Origin: Xanthomarina sp. F1114
Lineage (GTDB): Bacteria; Bacteroidota; Bacteroidia; Flavobacteriales; Flavobacteriaceae
Assembly: GCF_026410255.1 (NCBI RefSeq)
Contig: NZ_JAPMLL010000013.1
Span: 1-64,000, forward strand
DNA length: 64,000 nt
Direction: 5' to 3'
Shown: piece after piece, positions 24,496 through 34,083 of the stretch
How positions within the stretch are numbered: the first letter of the stretch is position 1
Layout of the letters: the number at the start of each line of letters is the position of its first letter
Program-made: the position numbers and the translations under genes
The notes under the pieces: generated by a model
The model's database searches: none
Seen by the model: only the letters and a program-made list of their open reading frames with translations
What the model was told of the DNA's origin: nothing

Positions 24496-25341
24496 ATGAA
24501 AAAAATATTACTGTTTATTGCGGTTGGAGTTTTTACCTTCCAAATGAATGCTCAAGTTACAACCCCTCAACCAAGTCCTTCTTGTAAATTAGAACAGAAA
24601 GTTGGTTTAACCGATTTCACCCTAGAATACTCACGTCCTGGAGTAAAAGGGCGTACTATTTTTGGAGACTTAGTTCCTTATGGTAAAGTTTGGAGAACAG
24701 GTGCAAATAAGAATAGTATCATAACTTTTACTGATGATGTTACTATTATGGGGCAGCTTTTAAAAGCGGGATCTTATGCTATTTATGCCATTCCAGGTAA
24801 AGAGAAGTGGGAAGTTCTTTTTTATAAAGATACTAATAACTGGGGGTTACCTGAAAAATGGGATGATGGAAAAGTAGGAGCTAGACTATTTTCAGAAGTA
24901 ATGCCTATTCCATTTAATGTTGAAAATTTTACAATAGATATTAATAATATCAGCAATTCTGGAGCAACTTTAGAAATCTTATGGGAAAAAACGTATATAG
25001 CTGTGCCTTTTACAGTTCCAACAGACGATAAAGTATTAGCTTCTATTAACGATGCTTTAAATGGTACGCCAACAGCAAGCGATTACTATGCAGCAGCAGT
25101 TTATTATGCTGAAGAAGGAAAAGATTTAAAACAAGCCAAAGAATGGATGGATAAATCTATGAAAATGAACGATAAGCCTATGTTCTATCAATTGAGACAA
25201 CAGTCTTTAATTTATGCGAGAACTGGAGATAAAAAAGGCGCTATTGAAATTGCTAAAAAATCTATGGAAGGTGCGAAAGCTGCCGGAAATGAAGATTATG
25301 TAAAAATGAATACAGAGTCTATTGCAGAGTGGGAAAAATAA
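24496..25341 (+). CDS. DUF2911 domain protein with C-terminal TPR-like region
   Basis: The 281-residue protein has a signal peptide (to NAQ, residue 20), a DUF2911 beta-domain (about 25-165: FTLEYSRPGVKGRTIFGDLVPYGKVWRTGANKN) and a helical C-terminal part with TPR-like repeats (residues 185-275). DUF2911 proteins are common periplasmic proteins in Bacteroidota without known activity. It is followed by a terminator at 25364-25400. Confidence 0.85.
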   Translation: MKKILLFIAVGVFTFQMNAQVTTPQPSPSCKLEQKVGLTDFTLEYSRPGVKGRTIFGDLVPYGKVWRTGANKNSIITFTDDVTIMGQLLKAGSYAIYAIPGKEKWEVLFYKDTNNWGLPEKWDDGKVGARLFSEVMPIPFNVENFTIDINNISNSGATLEILWEKTYIAVPFTVPTDDKVLASINDALNGTPTASDYYAAAVYYAEEGKDLKQAKEWMDKSMKMNDKPMFYQLRQQSLIYARTGDKKGAIEIAKKSMEGAKAAGNEDYVKMNTESIAEWEK

Positions 25342-25363
25342 GTTCACTTTAAATTAATATTTT

Positions 25364-25400
25364 AAAAGGCCTTTCAATCTTAATTGTCAGGCCTTTTTTT
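25364..25400 (+). terminator. Terminator of the DUF2911 gene
   Basis: AAAGGCCT/AGGCCTTT stem and a run of seven T, 22 bp past the stop codon. Confidence 0.75.
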
Positions 25401-25719
25401 ATGAGCCTTACTCTCTGAGAAGTTAGAATTACTGTTTATCTATCGAATAGATTTGTATAAAAAGTTAAAAATAAAGTCAGCACTAAGCTATCGGGTATAA
25501 CTATGTCTTGAGAAATACTAGAAACAAGTCTGGAAATACTTTAGAAGGTATATGCTATTATGAGAAATAGTTGTGGACTTCTATAACTTAAAAGAACCTT
25601 TTACTAATTTAACTCATATGGCTTAAAAAAACCTTTCAGACATTAATAATCTGAAAGGTTTTTTAGTAATACTTTTATAATTAAATATCAGGCTTTATAC
25701 AGGCTTTTAGGCACCCTTC
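25401..25719. other. 319-bp intergenic stretch
   Basis: Apart from the terminator at 25625-25664 nothing is recognised. It separates two converging genes. Confidence 0.4.
25625..25664 (-). terminator. Terminator of the sodium symporter gene (bidirectional)
   Basis: AAAAAACCTTTCAGA/TCTGAAAGGTTTTTT, a 15-bp perfect stem whose T runs face both ways, 56 bp past the symporter stop. Confidence 0.75.
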
Positions 25720-27399
25720 TTAGTTGGAATTCGAACTTAACTTTTGAATAATAAAAGCTAGAACAATTACCAAGATACAGCCAAACAAATTCAGCCATAA
25801 ATACGGCATCCAATCAAACCACCATCCTATAATTACAATAGCTTGCGTAATTAGAGCGGCTATAAAAACAGCATTTCCACGTACGTACTTAAAGAAAAAG
25901 GCCAAGAGGAAAATACCAAGCACATTTCCATAGAATATAGAACCTATAATATTTACTAACTGAATTAAATTATCGGCCAAATAAGCAATACTAGCAATTA
26001 TAATAGCTAATATTCCCCAACCAAACGTAAACCATTTTGTTGCTTTTAAATAGTGGTTTTCACTCTTGCCTGGAACCATACTTCGTTTATACAAATCTAA
26101 AGAAGTTGTTGAAGCTAATGCATTTAATTCGCTTGCTGTACTTGACATGGCAGCACTTAAAATAACGGCCAATAGCAAACCTATTAATCCACGTGGTAGA
26201 TTGTTTAGAATAAAATGAATAAACACATAATCTTTATCATTAGTTTCTACACGGACCAGCTTTTTATCTGCAGCTTCTTTTATTAATAGTTTAGCAGCCT
26301 CTCTATTTGCTCTGTCAGCCTCGTTAGACAGGGCAATCTCATTAGCATATTTAGTTTCGCCTGTAGTCACAAAGTTGTTAATCTGATCTTGTTTGGAGTT
26401 AAAAATAGCCAATTGTTCATCTTCCAAATTTTGATAAGCTTCAGAATATTCTGAGTCTAATATAACTTGTTCTGCAGCAGGATTAAAGTTAATAGGAGAT
26501 TGGTTAAACTGATAAAAGACAAATACCATGACTCCAACTAATAGAATAAAGAACTGCATGGGTACTTTTAATAAGCCATTAAAAATGAGTCCCATTTGCA
26601 TTTCTTTAACCGATTTTCCAGAGAGATAACGTTGCACCTGACTTTGGTCTGTACCAAAATAGGAAAGCGCTAAAAAAGTACCTCCAATTAATCCACTCCA
26701 AACGGTATAGCGGTTTTCCAGATTAAACGAAAAATCCAGGATATCCATTTTCCCACTGGCTCCAGCAACTTCCAGAGCTTTTGTAAAGGTGATGTTTTCC
26801 GGTAAATAACTGAGAATTAAAAAGAAGGCAATAAACATACCTGTAAATATGACAGCCATTTGATGTTTTTGCGTCATGCTTACTGCTTTTGTGCCTCCGG
26901 AAACCGTATAAATAATTACTAAAATACCAATAACAATATTTAAGTAAGTCAGATTCCAACCTAAGACGGCCGATAAGATAATAGCAGGCGCATAAATAGT
27001 AATTCCAGCTGCTAAACCACGTTGAATAAGAAATAAGATGGCTGTAAGACTTCTGGTTTTTAAATCGAAACGATTTTCTAAAAACTCATAAGCGGTGTAC
27101 ACTTTTAATTTATGGTATAAGGGAATGAATACCATACAAATAATAATCATGGCTATGGGAAGTCCGAAATAAAACTGCACAAAACCCATTCCTGAATGGA
27201 AGGCTTGTCCTGGGGTAGACAAAAAGGTAATTGCACTTGCTTGAGTGGCCATTACAGATAGACCAATAGTCCACCATTTAGATTGACTTCCTCCACGTAC
27301 ATAATCTTCTACATTTTTACTTCCTCTAGTTTTCCAAGTTCCATAGCCCACAATAGTGGCAAGAGTTCCAATTAAAACAATCCAGTCTAATGTTTGCAT
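25720..27399 (-). CDS. Sodium:solute symporter (SSS family)
   Basis: The 559-residue protein has about 13 membrane helices with the SSS signatures: GGSQSKWWTIGLSVMATQASAITFLSTPG, AYEFLENRF, YFGTDQSQVQRYLS (Na+-site helix). A soluble insert of about 85 residues (about 305-390, rich in Glu/Asn) is unusual within the core. Substrate cannot be read from sequence; the neighbouring PIG-L deacetylase gene suggests a sugar or amide, but this is inference. It lies 3 bp downstream of a 31-residue membrane peptide gene. Confidence 0.88.
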   Translation of the reverse strand: MQTLDWIVLIGTLATIVGYGTWKTRGSKNVEDYVRGGSQSKWWTIGLSVMATQASAITFLSTPGQAFHSGMGFVQFYFGLPIAMIIICMVFIPLYHKLKVYTAYEFLENRFDLKTRSLTAILFLIQRGLAAGITIYAPAIILSAVLGWNLTYLNIVIGILVIIYTVSGGTKAVSMTQKHQMAVIFTGMFIAFFLILSYLPENITFTKALEVAGASGKMDILDFSFNLENRYTVWSGLIGGTFLALSYFGTDQSQVQRYLSGKSVKEMQMGLIFNGLLKVPMQFFILLVGVMVFVFYQFNQSPINFNPAAEQVILDSEYSEAYQNLEDEQLAIFNSKQDQINNFVTTGETKYANEIALSNEADRANREAAKLLIKEAADKKLVRVETNDKDYVFIHFILNNLPRGLIGLLLAVILSAAMSSTASELNALASTTSLDLYKRSMVPGKSENHYLKATKWFTFGWGILAIIIASIAYLADNLIQLVNIIGSIFYGNVLGIFLLAFFFKYVRGNAVFIAALITQAIVIIGWWFDWMPYLWLNLFGCILVIVLAFIIQKLSSNSN

Positions 27400-27402
27400 A
27401 GT

Positions 27403-27498
27403 TTAAAAAGCTTTGGAAATAAAATAAAAAATGACAATGTAAATAGCATTTGCTACTAACACCAAAGTGTACATATTACTCCATTTGTATTTTTTCAT
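27403..27498 (-). CDS. 31-residue membrane peptide next to the symporter
   Basis: The frame encodes MKKYKWSNMYTLVLVANAIY, ending IVIFYFISKAF: a basic N-terminus and one membrane helix. It fits exactly between the PIG-L gene and the symporter with 3 bp to the latter, on the same strand. Small one-helix proteins of this kind accompany some SSS transporters. It is too short for usual gene finding. Confidence 0.6.
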   Translation of the reverse strand: MKKYKWSNMYTLVLVANAIYIVIFYFISKAF

Positions 27499-27544
27499 AC
27501 GTTTAAATTTATTGGCTTTTTTAAAAGACTGGTTGAATTAAACA

Positions 27545-30061
27545 TTATCTTTTTTCTCCAAGTAACATAGTTTCTTTTCCAATACTCAACATATTGGCAA
27601 ATAATCTATATGCTCCAGAAACTCCTTCAGGAAATTCTCTAAAGAAACTCAAACCGGTATAAATATAATAGCCTTTTCCGTATTTTGCCACTAAGAGACT
27701 TCCTTTTTTAGCAGATTCGCCTTTGTCATGCATAGATAGAATAGGCGTAAACTCTTTGCCCCATTTATTTGGAAAATACAAACCTCTCTCTTGAGTCCAA
27801 CCTTTAAAATCTTCCTGGGTTATTTTGTTCGGTGTATTTAAAATTGGATGTTTAGGCTCTAGAAATTTTACCTCGGCATACTCATCAGTTACACGATCTT
27901 TAGAAAGTTCTAATTTATATGGCGCTAAGTTTTCTACTTTTAATTGGTGACTGGTATTGTATTGAACAATTATATTTCCACCATTTGAAACAAAATCGAA
28001 TAACAATTGTTGTTTAAATTTAATAGTCTCCAGGATGTTATAAGCTCTAATTCCAACGACTACAGCATCGAATTCTTGTAGAGTTTCAGGGGTAATATCG
28101 TCAGGTTTTAAAAGTGTTACTTTATAACCAATCTGCTCTAAGCTCTCTGGAACTACATCTCCAGCGCCAACAATATATCCAATATTTTCACCTTTTTTCT
28201 GAATATCTAAACGCACAATTTTGCTTTCTGCAGGCAGCAAAACGGTTTGATACGGAATGTGTTCGTAATCTATTTCTATCAGCTCTTTGGAATAATTTTT
28301 TCCGTTTACAGTCATTACAGGAACTACATGTCCTTCATGCTGGTTTTTTGGTGGACTTACTCGGAAAACAACTGTTTTTTCTTCGCCTTTATTAGGGATT
28401 TTTACCTCTTGTTTTTCGGGTGTTACCTGCCATTCCTTAGGATAATTTAAACTTAAAGTTCCTGTTAAATCATCGCGTCCAGCTTTTACAATAACAGGGA
28501 TGTCTTTGGCCAGGCCATTTTCAAAAATAATTACCTTTTCTGAAATTTTTACAGAAGCTTCAGGGATAATTTCAAAAGGCTTGTAAACTTCTCCCTTAAC
28601 AGGATCGTTAGTTTTGTAAATGACAGCTTTACTAAATGTTATAGGTGTATTGTTAAAAATCAATTCAAAAGAAACTTTAAAAACTCTTGGAGTTTCTGGT
28701 TTTCCTATTAAAGACTCGTCGGACACTTGATACATTCCTAAAGTTCCTTTTTTGGTTAACCAATAAGGCGTTGTAGGCTCTTGATTGCTTGGAATGTCTA
28801 AAACTTCATGAAAATCGAAGCCTATATTTTCTGTTAAAGCTAATTGCTTTGAAATATGTGTATTGTTACATGTAATGGATTTTAATGTAATAGGAAACGG
28901 ACTTCTATTAATGGTTTCAATATTTAATTTTACAGTCTCACCCGGAGTAGCTTGACTGCTCATAGAAGCTGCTTCTAAATACAAGCCAGCGCAGGCATAA
29001 ATAATATCTTTAATTTCATCGGTTTTATAAACTCTCCAATGAGAATCTTCTAATTCCTGAATTAGCTGGTAGGCTTTAAGCAATTCTGGAATGGAAGCTG
29101 ATGGATTGGTAAAGTCATAATTTTCTTCAACCTGTTGTAGTATAGTTCCAATAGCTTGCCCGCCTTTAACACGATTCCAGGTCGTATCAATGCCTTCAAA
29201 AAGATTGGTTTGATCTTGTGGCATTTCTCCTTTAATTAACTCTACATATTCCATTTCAGAACCACGAGTTCCGGTATTTCCAAAACCTTGAGACTTATGT
29301 TGACTTCTACTTAGAGCAGCAATTTCTGGATTGCTAAAGCCAAAAGAAGGATAGAAAACCCCTAAATCAATTTCTAACAAATTGCTTTTATCGGCTTTTT
29401 TAAATTTTTCTTGGCTTCCATAAAACCACCAAGAGGTATTAAAGAATAATCGTTTAGGTTGCCACAGATCCGTATTTTTTAATTGGTTTGGATAAGCTGT
29501 TTTATCGTTTGTGATATCGAAAGCTTCTATGCTTAACATGGCAGAACTCGTGTGATGTCCATGTGTTCTACCCGGGCTTCTATGGTCAAATCTATTGATA
29601 ATAATATCTGGTTGAAATTGACGTATAGCCAAAACAACATCACTTAAAACTTTCTCTTTATTCCATATTTCAAGAGTTTCGTCTGGATGTTTAGAATACC
29701 CAAAATCGTTGGCACGAGTAAACAGTTGCTCACCGCCATCAATTTGCCTAGCAGTTAATAGTTCTTGAGTTCTTATAACGCCCAAAAGTTCTCTAATTTC
29801 TGGGCCTATTAAGTTTTGTCCGCCATCGCCACGTGTTAAAGACAGATATGCAGTTCTAGCTTTAAGGTGATTAGACATATAAGATATAAGTCTGGTGTTT
29901 TCGTCATCTGGATGTGCGGCAACATATAATACCGAACCTAAAAAATTAAGCTTTTTAATAGACTCGTAAATTTCTGAGGCATTGGGTTTTTGTGGTGCTT
30001 GAGAGCATATATTTAAGCTTGAAAATAGCGTTATAATTACAACAAGTAATAATCTTTGCAT
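27545..30061 (-). CDS. PIG-L family deacetylase, secreted, multidomain
   Basis: The 838-residue protein has a signal peptide (residues 1-20), an LmbE/PIG-L domain (about 35-290) with the zinc motif AAHPDDENT and THGHHTSS, and a C-terminal part with a beta-sandwich region (about 380-610) and a Rossmann/glutaminase-like domain (about 640-830: VVGIRAYNI, GGNIIVQYNTS). It would remove acetyl groups from N-acetyl sugars or related amides in the periplasm. It precedes the membrane peptide and symporter genes on the same strand. Confidence 0.88.
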   Translation of the reverse strand: MQRLLLVVIITLFSSLNICSQAPQKPNASEIYESIKKLNFLGSVLYVAAHPDDENTRLISYMSNHLKARTAYLSLTRGDGGQNLIGPEIRELLGVIRTQELLTARQIDGGEQLFTRANDFGYSKHPDETLEIWNKEKVLSDVVLAIRQFQPDIIINRFDHRSPGRTHGHHTSSAMLSIEAFDITNDKTAYPNQLKNTDLWQPKRLFFNTSWWFYGSQEKFKKADKSNLLEIDLGVFYPSFGFSNPEIAALSRSQHKSQGFGNTGTRGSEMEYVELIKGEMPQDQTNLFEGIDTTWNRVKGGQAIGTILQQVEENYDFTNPSASIPELLKAYQLIQELEDSHWRVYKTDEIKDIIYACAGLYLEAASMSSQATPGETVKLNIETINRSPFPITLKSITCNNTHISKQLALTENIGFDFHEVLDIPSNQEPTTPYWLTKKGTLGMYQVSDESLIGKPETPRVFKVSFELIFNNTPITFSKAVIYKTNDPVKGEVYKPFEIIPEASVKISEKVIIFENGLAKDIPVIVKAGRDDLTGTLSLNYPKEWQVTPEKQEVKIPNKGEEKTVVFRVSPPKNQHEGHVVPVMTVNGKNYSKELIEIDYEHIPYQTVLLPAESKIVRLDIQKKGENIGYIVGAGDVVPESLEQIGYKVTLLKPDDITPETLQEFDAVVVGIRAYNILETIKFKQQLLFDFVSNGGNIIVQYNTSHQLKVENLAPYKLELSKDRVTDEYAEVKFLEPKHPILNTPNKITQEDFKGWTQERGLYFPNKWGKEFTPILSMHDKGESAKKGSLLVAKYGKGYYIYTGLSFFREFPEGVSGAYRLFANMLSIGKETMLLGEKR

Positions 30062-30251
30062 GATGATTTTTTTAGAAAGCGATAAATATAAAAATAAAAC
30101 CAGCAGCTTGCCGGTTTTTAAGTTTCTTTAACGTTTTAAAGTGCTATCTGATGCTCTAAAAGCTCCAGAGTTTGAAGGTTGATTTGTTTAACAGTGTTAT
30201 TGTTTTAAAATAAATACTTAGAAATCTTGTAACACAGGGATTGATTCTATT

Positions 30252-31319
30252 TTAAATCCATTTTTTCTTTTTAAAATAATACATCATTCCAAAGAAAATT
30301 ATAATCATAACGCCCCATAGAATATAATAGCTGTATTTATAGTGAAGTTCAGGAATATTGTCGAAATTCATACCGTAAATACCAGCTATAAAAGTTAATG
30401 GAATAAAAATGGTAGACATAATAGTAAGAACTTTCATGACTTCGTTCATTTTATTATTAATGGTGGTCATATACATATCCATTAAACTCCAGATCATTTC
30501 TCGATAAATTTCTATGGAATCAGATAGTTGTATAATATGATCGGAGATATCTCCATAATATTGTACGGAATTTGGTTTTATTAGGGTGTTTTCGTTTTTT
30601 TCTAAGCGCCCAATAATTTCCCGAATAGGAAAGATGGCACGACGTACTTTTAAGACTTCTTTTTTAAGTTTTAAGACTTGCAGACCTAAGTCGTCTGTAC
30701 TTTCACCATTAAATAGTAGGTCTTCTAAGTCTTCAACTTTATTACCCATAGTTTCGTTTACTATGTAGTAATGATCTACAATGGCATCAATTAGCGCGTA
30801 TAGTAAATAGTCTGCTTCATGAGTTCTAAGTCTTCCACTTGATACGTGAAGGCGTTCTCTAACATTGTCGAAAACATCTCCTTCTACTTCTTGGAAGGTT
30901 AATACATAATTGGTACCTAAAATGAAACTTATCTGCTCTATTTTAATGTTTTCATTTTCATCATAATACAGCATTTTTAGGATGATAAAAATATAATCGT
31001 CGTAGACGTCAATTTTTGGTCTTTGCGAGGTGTTAGCAATATCTGCAATAACTAAGGGGTGCAAATTGTAATGTTTACCCAGACTTTCAATTTCTTGAAT
31101 ATGATTAAGGCCGTTCAGATTAATCCAGGAAACAGATTTTGTATTTTTAAAATTAAAAGAGTCTTTAACGGATTTAAGCTCAAATTTGTTTATAAAATCT
31201 GGACCGTAATCATAAACATTTATAAAAAGTTGATCTGTAGGGTTCTCGCCGGTATAAATAATAGAACCAGGAGATTGTTTAATGTGTTTTTTGTATTTGT
31301 TGGTTCTTTTTTTAGCCAT
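30252..31319 (-). CDS. corA: Magnesium/cobalt transporter CorA
   Basis: The 355-residue protein has the large cytosolic domain and two C-terminal membrane helices with the signature YGMNF (GMN) between them, followed by ELHYKYSYYILW. It forms a pentameric Mg2+ channel. The N-terminus is basic (AKKRTNKYKKHIKQ). Confidence 0.93.
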   Translation of the reverse strand: MAKKRTNKYKKHIKQSPGSIIYTGENPTDQLFINVYDYGPDFINKFELKSVKDSFNFKNTKSVSWINLNGLNHIQEIESLGKHYNLHPLVIADIANTSQRPKIDVYDDYIFIILKMLYYDENENIKIEQISFILGTNYVLTFQEVEGDVFDNVRERLHVSSGRLRTHEADYLLYALIDAIVDHYYIVNETMGNKVEDLEDLLFNGESTDDLGLQVLKLKKEVLKVRRAIFPIREIIGRLEKNENTLIKPNSVQYYGDISDHIIQLSDSIEIYREMIWSLMDMYMTTINNKMNEVMKVLTIMSTIFIPLTFIAGIYGMNFDNIPELHYKYSYYILWGVMIIIFFGMMYYFKKKKWI

Positions 31320-31351
31320 AACATATATATTACTCTAAATATATGGATAAT

Positions 31352-31885
31352 TTATATAGTATCTGAACCGTCATCTATAGCATCTTTCTTTATAAGGGTT
31401 ACAGCTTTTTGTAACATTAAATTGTTTGGGTAAGTTACTAAGTTGCCATTATCTAGTCTTAAATGAAGCTGAAAGGCTCTAATATCTTCAATAATACCTT
31501 CTAGGGGAGAGTCTTTATCGTGTATTTCAATTTTGTCTCCTACTTTGTATGGAAAGGAGAAAAACATGATTACTCCAGAGGTGATATTGCTTAGAATGGA
31601 CCAAATGGCAAAAAGAGCAATTCCTATAACAGCAAAAACTGAAGAAAAAACTAATGCTAAATCTTTTAATTGAGCTCCAAAAATAAAGGTTTCGATTAAA
31701 AGAGCAAGAAGCACTAGGGTTACAGTAGCATATCTACTAATTAAATGAATTCGAGCATCGTTAATACCTGTCTTTTTTCCTAGTTTATAAATTAATTTTT
31801 TAGCAATAGCTCTAACAATTAACAGAAATAAAAGTATAAATATACTGGCTATAATTTGAGGTTGATATGTTTGAAAAAATGTCAT
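31352..31885 (-). CDS. Short mechanosensitive channel (MscS family)
   Basis: The 177-residue protein has two or three membrane helices followed by the MscS pore region (SSVFAVIGIALFAIWSILSNITSGVIMFF) and the beta-domain (KVGDKIEIHDKDSPLEGIIEDI, VTYPNN). It stops after the beta-domain, so the C-terminal alpha/beta cage of MscS is absent; this short type is frequent in flavobacteria. It lies upstream of corA on the same strand with 32 bp between. Confidence 0.85.
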   Translation of the reverse strand: MTFFQTYQPQIIASIFILLFLLIVRAIAKKLIYKLGKKTGINDARIHLISRYATVTLVLLALLIETFIFGAQLKDLALVFSSVFAVIGIALFAIWSILSNITSGVIMFFSFPYKVGDKIEIHDKDSPLEGIIEDIRAFQLHLRLDNGNLVTYPNNLMLQKAVTLIKKDAIDDGSDTI

Positions 31886-31954
31886 TTCTATAGTTATATT
31901 AATGCCGTAAAGATATATTAGAATTAGATACCTACACAGGTTCTTAAGTAATAT

Positions 31955-32545
31955 TTAAGAAGAAATTAAACTATTTAAAGTTCGGTATACAAGATGAGTT
32001 GGCAAACCTACTACATTAAAATAAGATCCCTCAATTTTGGAAATTCCTATTTGTCCTATCCACTCTTGAATACCATAAGATCCGGCTTTATCGAAAGGTT
32101 TATAGGTTTCAATATAAAAATTTATTTCGGCATCAGTTAATTCTTTAAAAGTAACTTTTGTTATGGCGTTAACTGTTTTTTCAAGCTTGGTAGTTGTAAA
32201 GCAAACCGACGTAATGACCTCGTGGGTGGTATGGCTCAAAGATTTAATCATTTTAAAAGCTTCGGCCTTATCTTTAGGTTTGCCAAGCGCTTGATTGTTA
32301 TGCCAGACTATGGTATCGCTAGTTATTAAGATGTCTTTTTCTTTTAGTTCATCTTTAAAAGGAAGCGCCTTTAATTGTGCTAAATAATCGCTTATTTCAA
32401 AATGTTTTAATCTCTCTGGGTAATCCTCCTGTACTGGTTTTAAACGAATTTCAAAATCCAATCCTAATTCAGTAAAAAACTGTTGCCTTCTAGAGGAACC
32501 TGAAGCCAAAATAAGGTGGTGATTTTTTAGTTTTTCGTTTAACAT
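31955..32545 (-). CDS. Maf family nucleoside-triphosphate pyrophosphatase
   Basis: The 196-residue protein begins HLILASGSSRRQQFFTELGL and contains SDTIVWHNNQALGKPKD and KAGSYGIQEWIG, the Maf motifs for binding and hydrolysing modified or dTTP/UTP-like nucleotides. It follows the UbiA gene directly (1-bp overlap), within a minus-strand operon that begins with the DUF2520 gene. Confidence 0.9.
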   Translation of the reverse strand: MLNEKLKNHHLILASGSSRRQQFFTELGLDFEIRLKPVQEDYPERLKHFEISDYLAQLKALPFKDELKEKDILITSDTIVWHNNQALGKPKDKAEAFKMIKSLSHTTHEVITSVCFTTTKLEKTVNAITKVTFKELTDAEINFYIETYKPFDKAGSYGIQEWIGQIGISKIEGSYFNVVGLPTHLVYRTLNSLISS

Positions 32546-33471
32546 TATCCGAGTAAAACAAATTGATAAAGTGAAAGTGAAAGCATACCAATAAGCATGA
32601 CTAATTTAAGTAAATTACTAATAAAGCGTAGTTCTTTTTTTGTTTTTGCATTATAAGATTTGATACAGATGTAAATTAGAGGGCCCATGATAAAGATTAA
32701 AAAGTAGGCAACCACTAATAATTGAGAGTACAAAAAAGTAATTATATAAAACATAACACCAAAAAGGAGTAGGAGAGAGAGTGCAAAAACCACTTTTATG
32801 GCTCGATCTCTACCAAAGACAATTGGTAAGGTGTTAAATCCAGCTTTGTATTCACCTTCAACATCTTCTATATCTTTTACTATTTCTCTAATAAGATTGA
32901 TGACAAAGGCAAAAATGGCATAGTCTAAAATTATTTTAAAAAAGGTGATTTGCGTCTCTTGGTTTTCTGGTGTCATGACAGGAAGTAAATCGAATAGACC
33001 AACAATGATAAGACTTAAAGCCACTAAAAGAGACACCACAATATTGCCAATTAATAAAAGCTGTTTTAAGTAGGACGCATAGATATACAGCAATGCGGAA
33101 ATAATAACAAATATGGCAAAAAAACCATTTTTACCCACCATATTGGAAAGGTAAAAACCAAGTAGAACACCAATTACATTAAAAATGATAAAATAGGTGT
33201 GAGCTGTTTTTTCTGAAATACTTTGCCCAACAATAACTCTTTCAGGTCTATTTACTCTGTCTACTTCAACATCGTAAATATCGTTGATAATATATCCGGC
33301 AGCCGCTATACAAACAGTTGCCAAAACCAAAATTATAAACCCAAATAAGTTTAAGGTAATACTTAAGTTAGTTAGGTTTAAAAAAGGCTCTAAAAGCATA
33401 TATTTTATTAAAAACTGGACGAATGCAATTAAGAGGATGTTTTTATAGCGAATAAGGTTTAAAAAATTCAA
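32545..33471 (-). CDS. UbiA-type geranylgeranylglycerol-phosphate geranylgeranyltransferase
   Basis: The 308-residue membrane protein has both UbiA Asp motifs, NDIYDVEVDRVNRPER (residues about 63-78) and DIEDVEGEYKAGFNTLPI. Flavobacterial members like this are annotated as geranylgeranylglycerol-phosphate geranylgeranyltransferase. It starts with TTG at 33471, just before LNLIRYKNILL. The product in this organism (quinone, archaeol-like lipid or other prenyl compound) is not certain. Confidence 0.8.
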   Translation of the reverse strand: MNFLNLIRYKNILLIAFVQFLIKYMLLEPFLNLTNLSITLNLFGFIILVLATVCIAAAGYIINDIYDVEVDRVNRPERVIVGQSISEKTAHTYFIIFNVIGVLLGFYLSNMVGKNGFFAIFVIISALLYIYASYLKQLLLIGNIVVSLLVALSLIIVGLFDLLPVMTPENQETQITFFKIILDYAIFAFVINLIREIVKDIEDVEGEYKAGFNTLPIVFGRDRAIKVVFALSLLLLFGVMFYIITFLYSQLLVVAYFLIFIMGPLIYICIKSYNAKTKKELRFISNLLKLVMLIGMLSLSLYQFVLLG

Positions 33472-33552
33472 AGTTTTAGATTTGTTTTTAAAAGTTGGTT
33501 AGTTGTCTTTAGTTTCTGTTAAAATTTCCTAATAGAGTGAAATTAGTAGGAA

Positions 33553-34083
33553 TTAATCATATTTGGCATTAAAATTACTTTGCCATTTATCTTGAACTTT
33601 TAAAACCTGTTCAATAACATCTCTAGCAGCACCACTTCCTCCAGTTTTATGAGATACATATTTAGAAATAGCTTTAATTTCTTGCACAGCGTCTTGGGGG
33701 CAACAAGGTAGTCCAACCAGTTTCATCACTGGATAGTCTGGAATATCATCGCCCATATAAAGTACATTCTTTAAATCTATTCCATGTTTCTCTATATAAT
33801 GATTTAGCTGGTCAATTTTATTATGAGCTCCAAGAAAAACATCTCTAACCCCTAGACCTTCTAATCTCAGTTTAACACCTTCATTTGTACCCCCAGAAAT
33901 AACACATACATTGAAACCTCTGTCCACAGCTGTTTTTAGAGCATAACCATCTTTAATATTCATGCTTCTCAACATTTCTCCTGTGGTAGTTACAGTTATG
34001 GTGCTATCTGTTAATACACCATCTACATCAAAAATTAGCGTAGTAATATGTTCTAAATACTCTTTATAGCTTTTATCTTCCAT
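33553..34083 (-). CDS. kdsC: KDO-8-phosphate phosphatase, HAD-IIIA
   Basis: The 176-residue HAD enzyme begins TTLIFDVDGVLTDSTITV (catalytic Asp pair) and has ISGGTNEGVKLR and YMGDDIPDYPVM. It fits KdsC, which makes KDO for lipopolysaccharide. It lies directly after the DUF2520 gene, with no gap. Confidence 0.88.
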   Translation of the reverse strand: MEDKSYKEYLEHITTLIFDVDGVLTDSTITVTTTGEMLRSMNIKDGYALKTAVDRGFNVCVISGGTNEGVKLRLEGLGVRDVFLGAHNKIDQLNHYIEKHGIDLKNVLYMGDDIPDYPVMKLVGLPCCPQDAVQEIKAISKYVSHKTGGSGAARDVIEQVLKVQDKWQSNFNAKYD

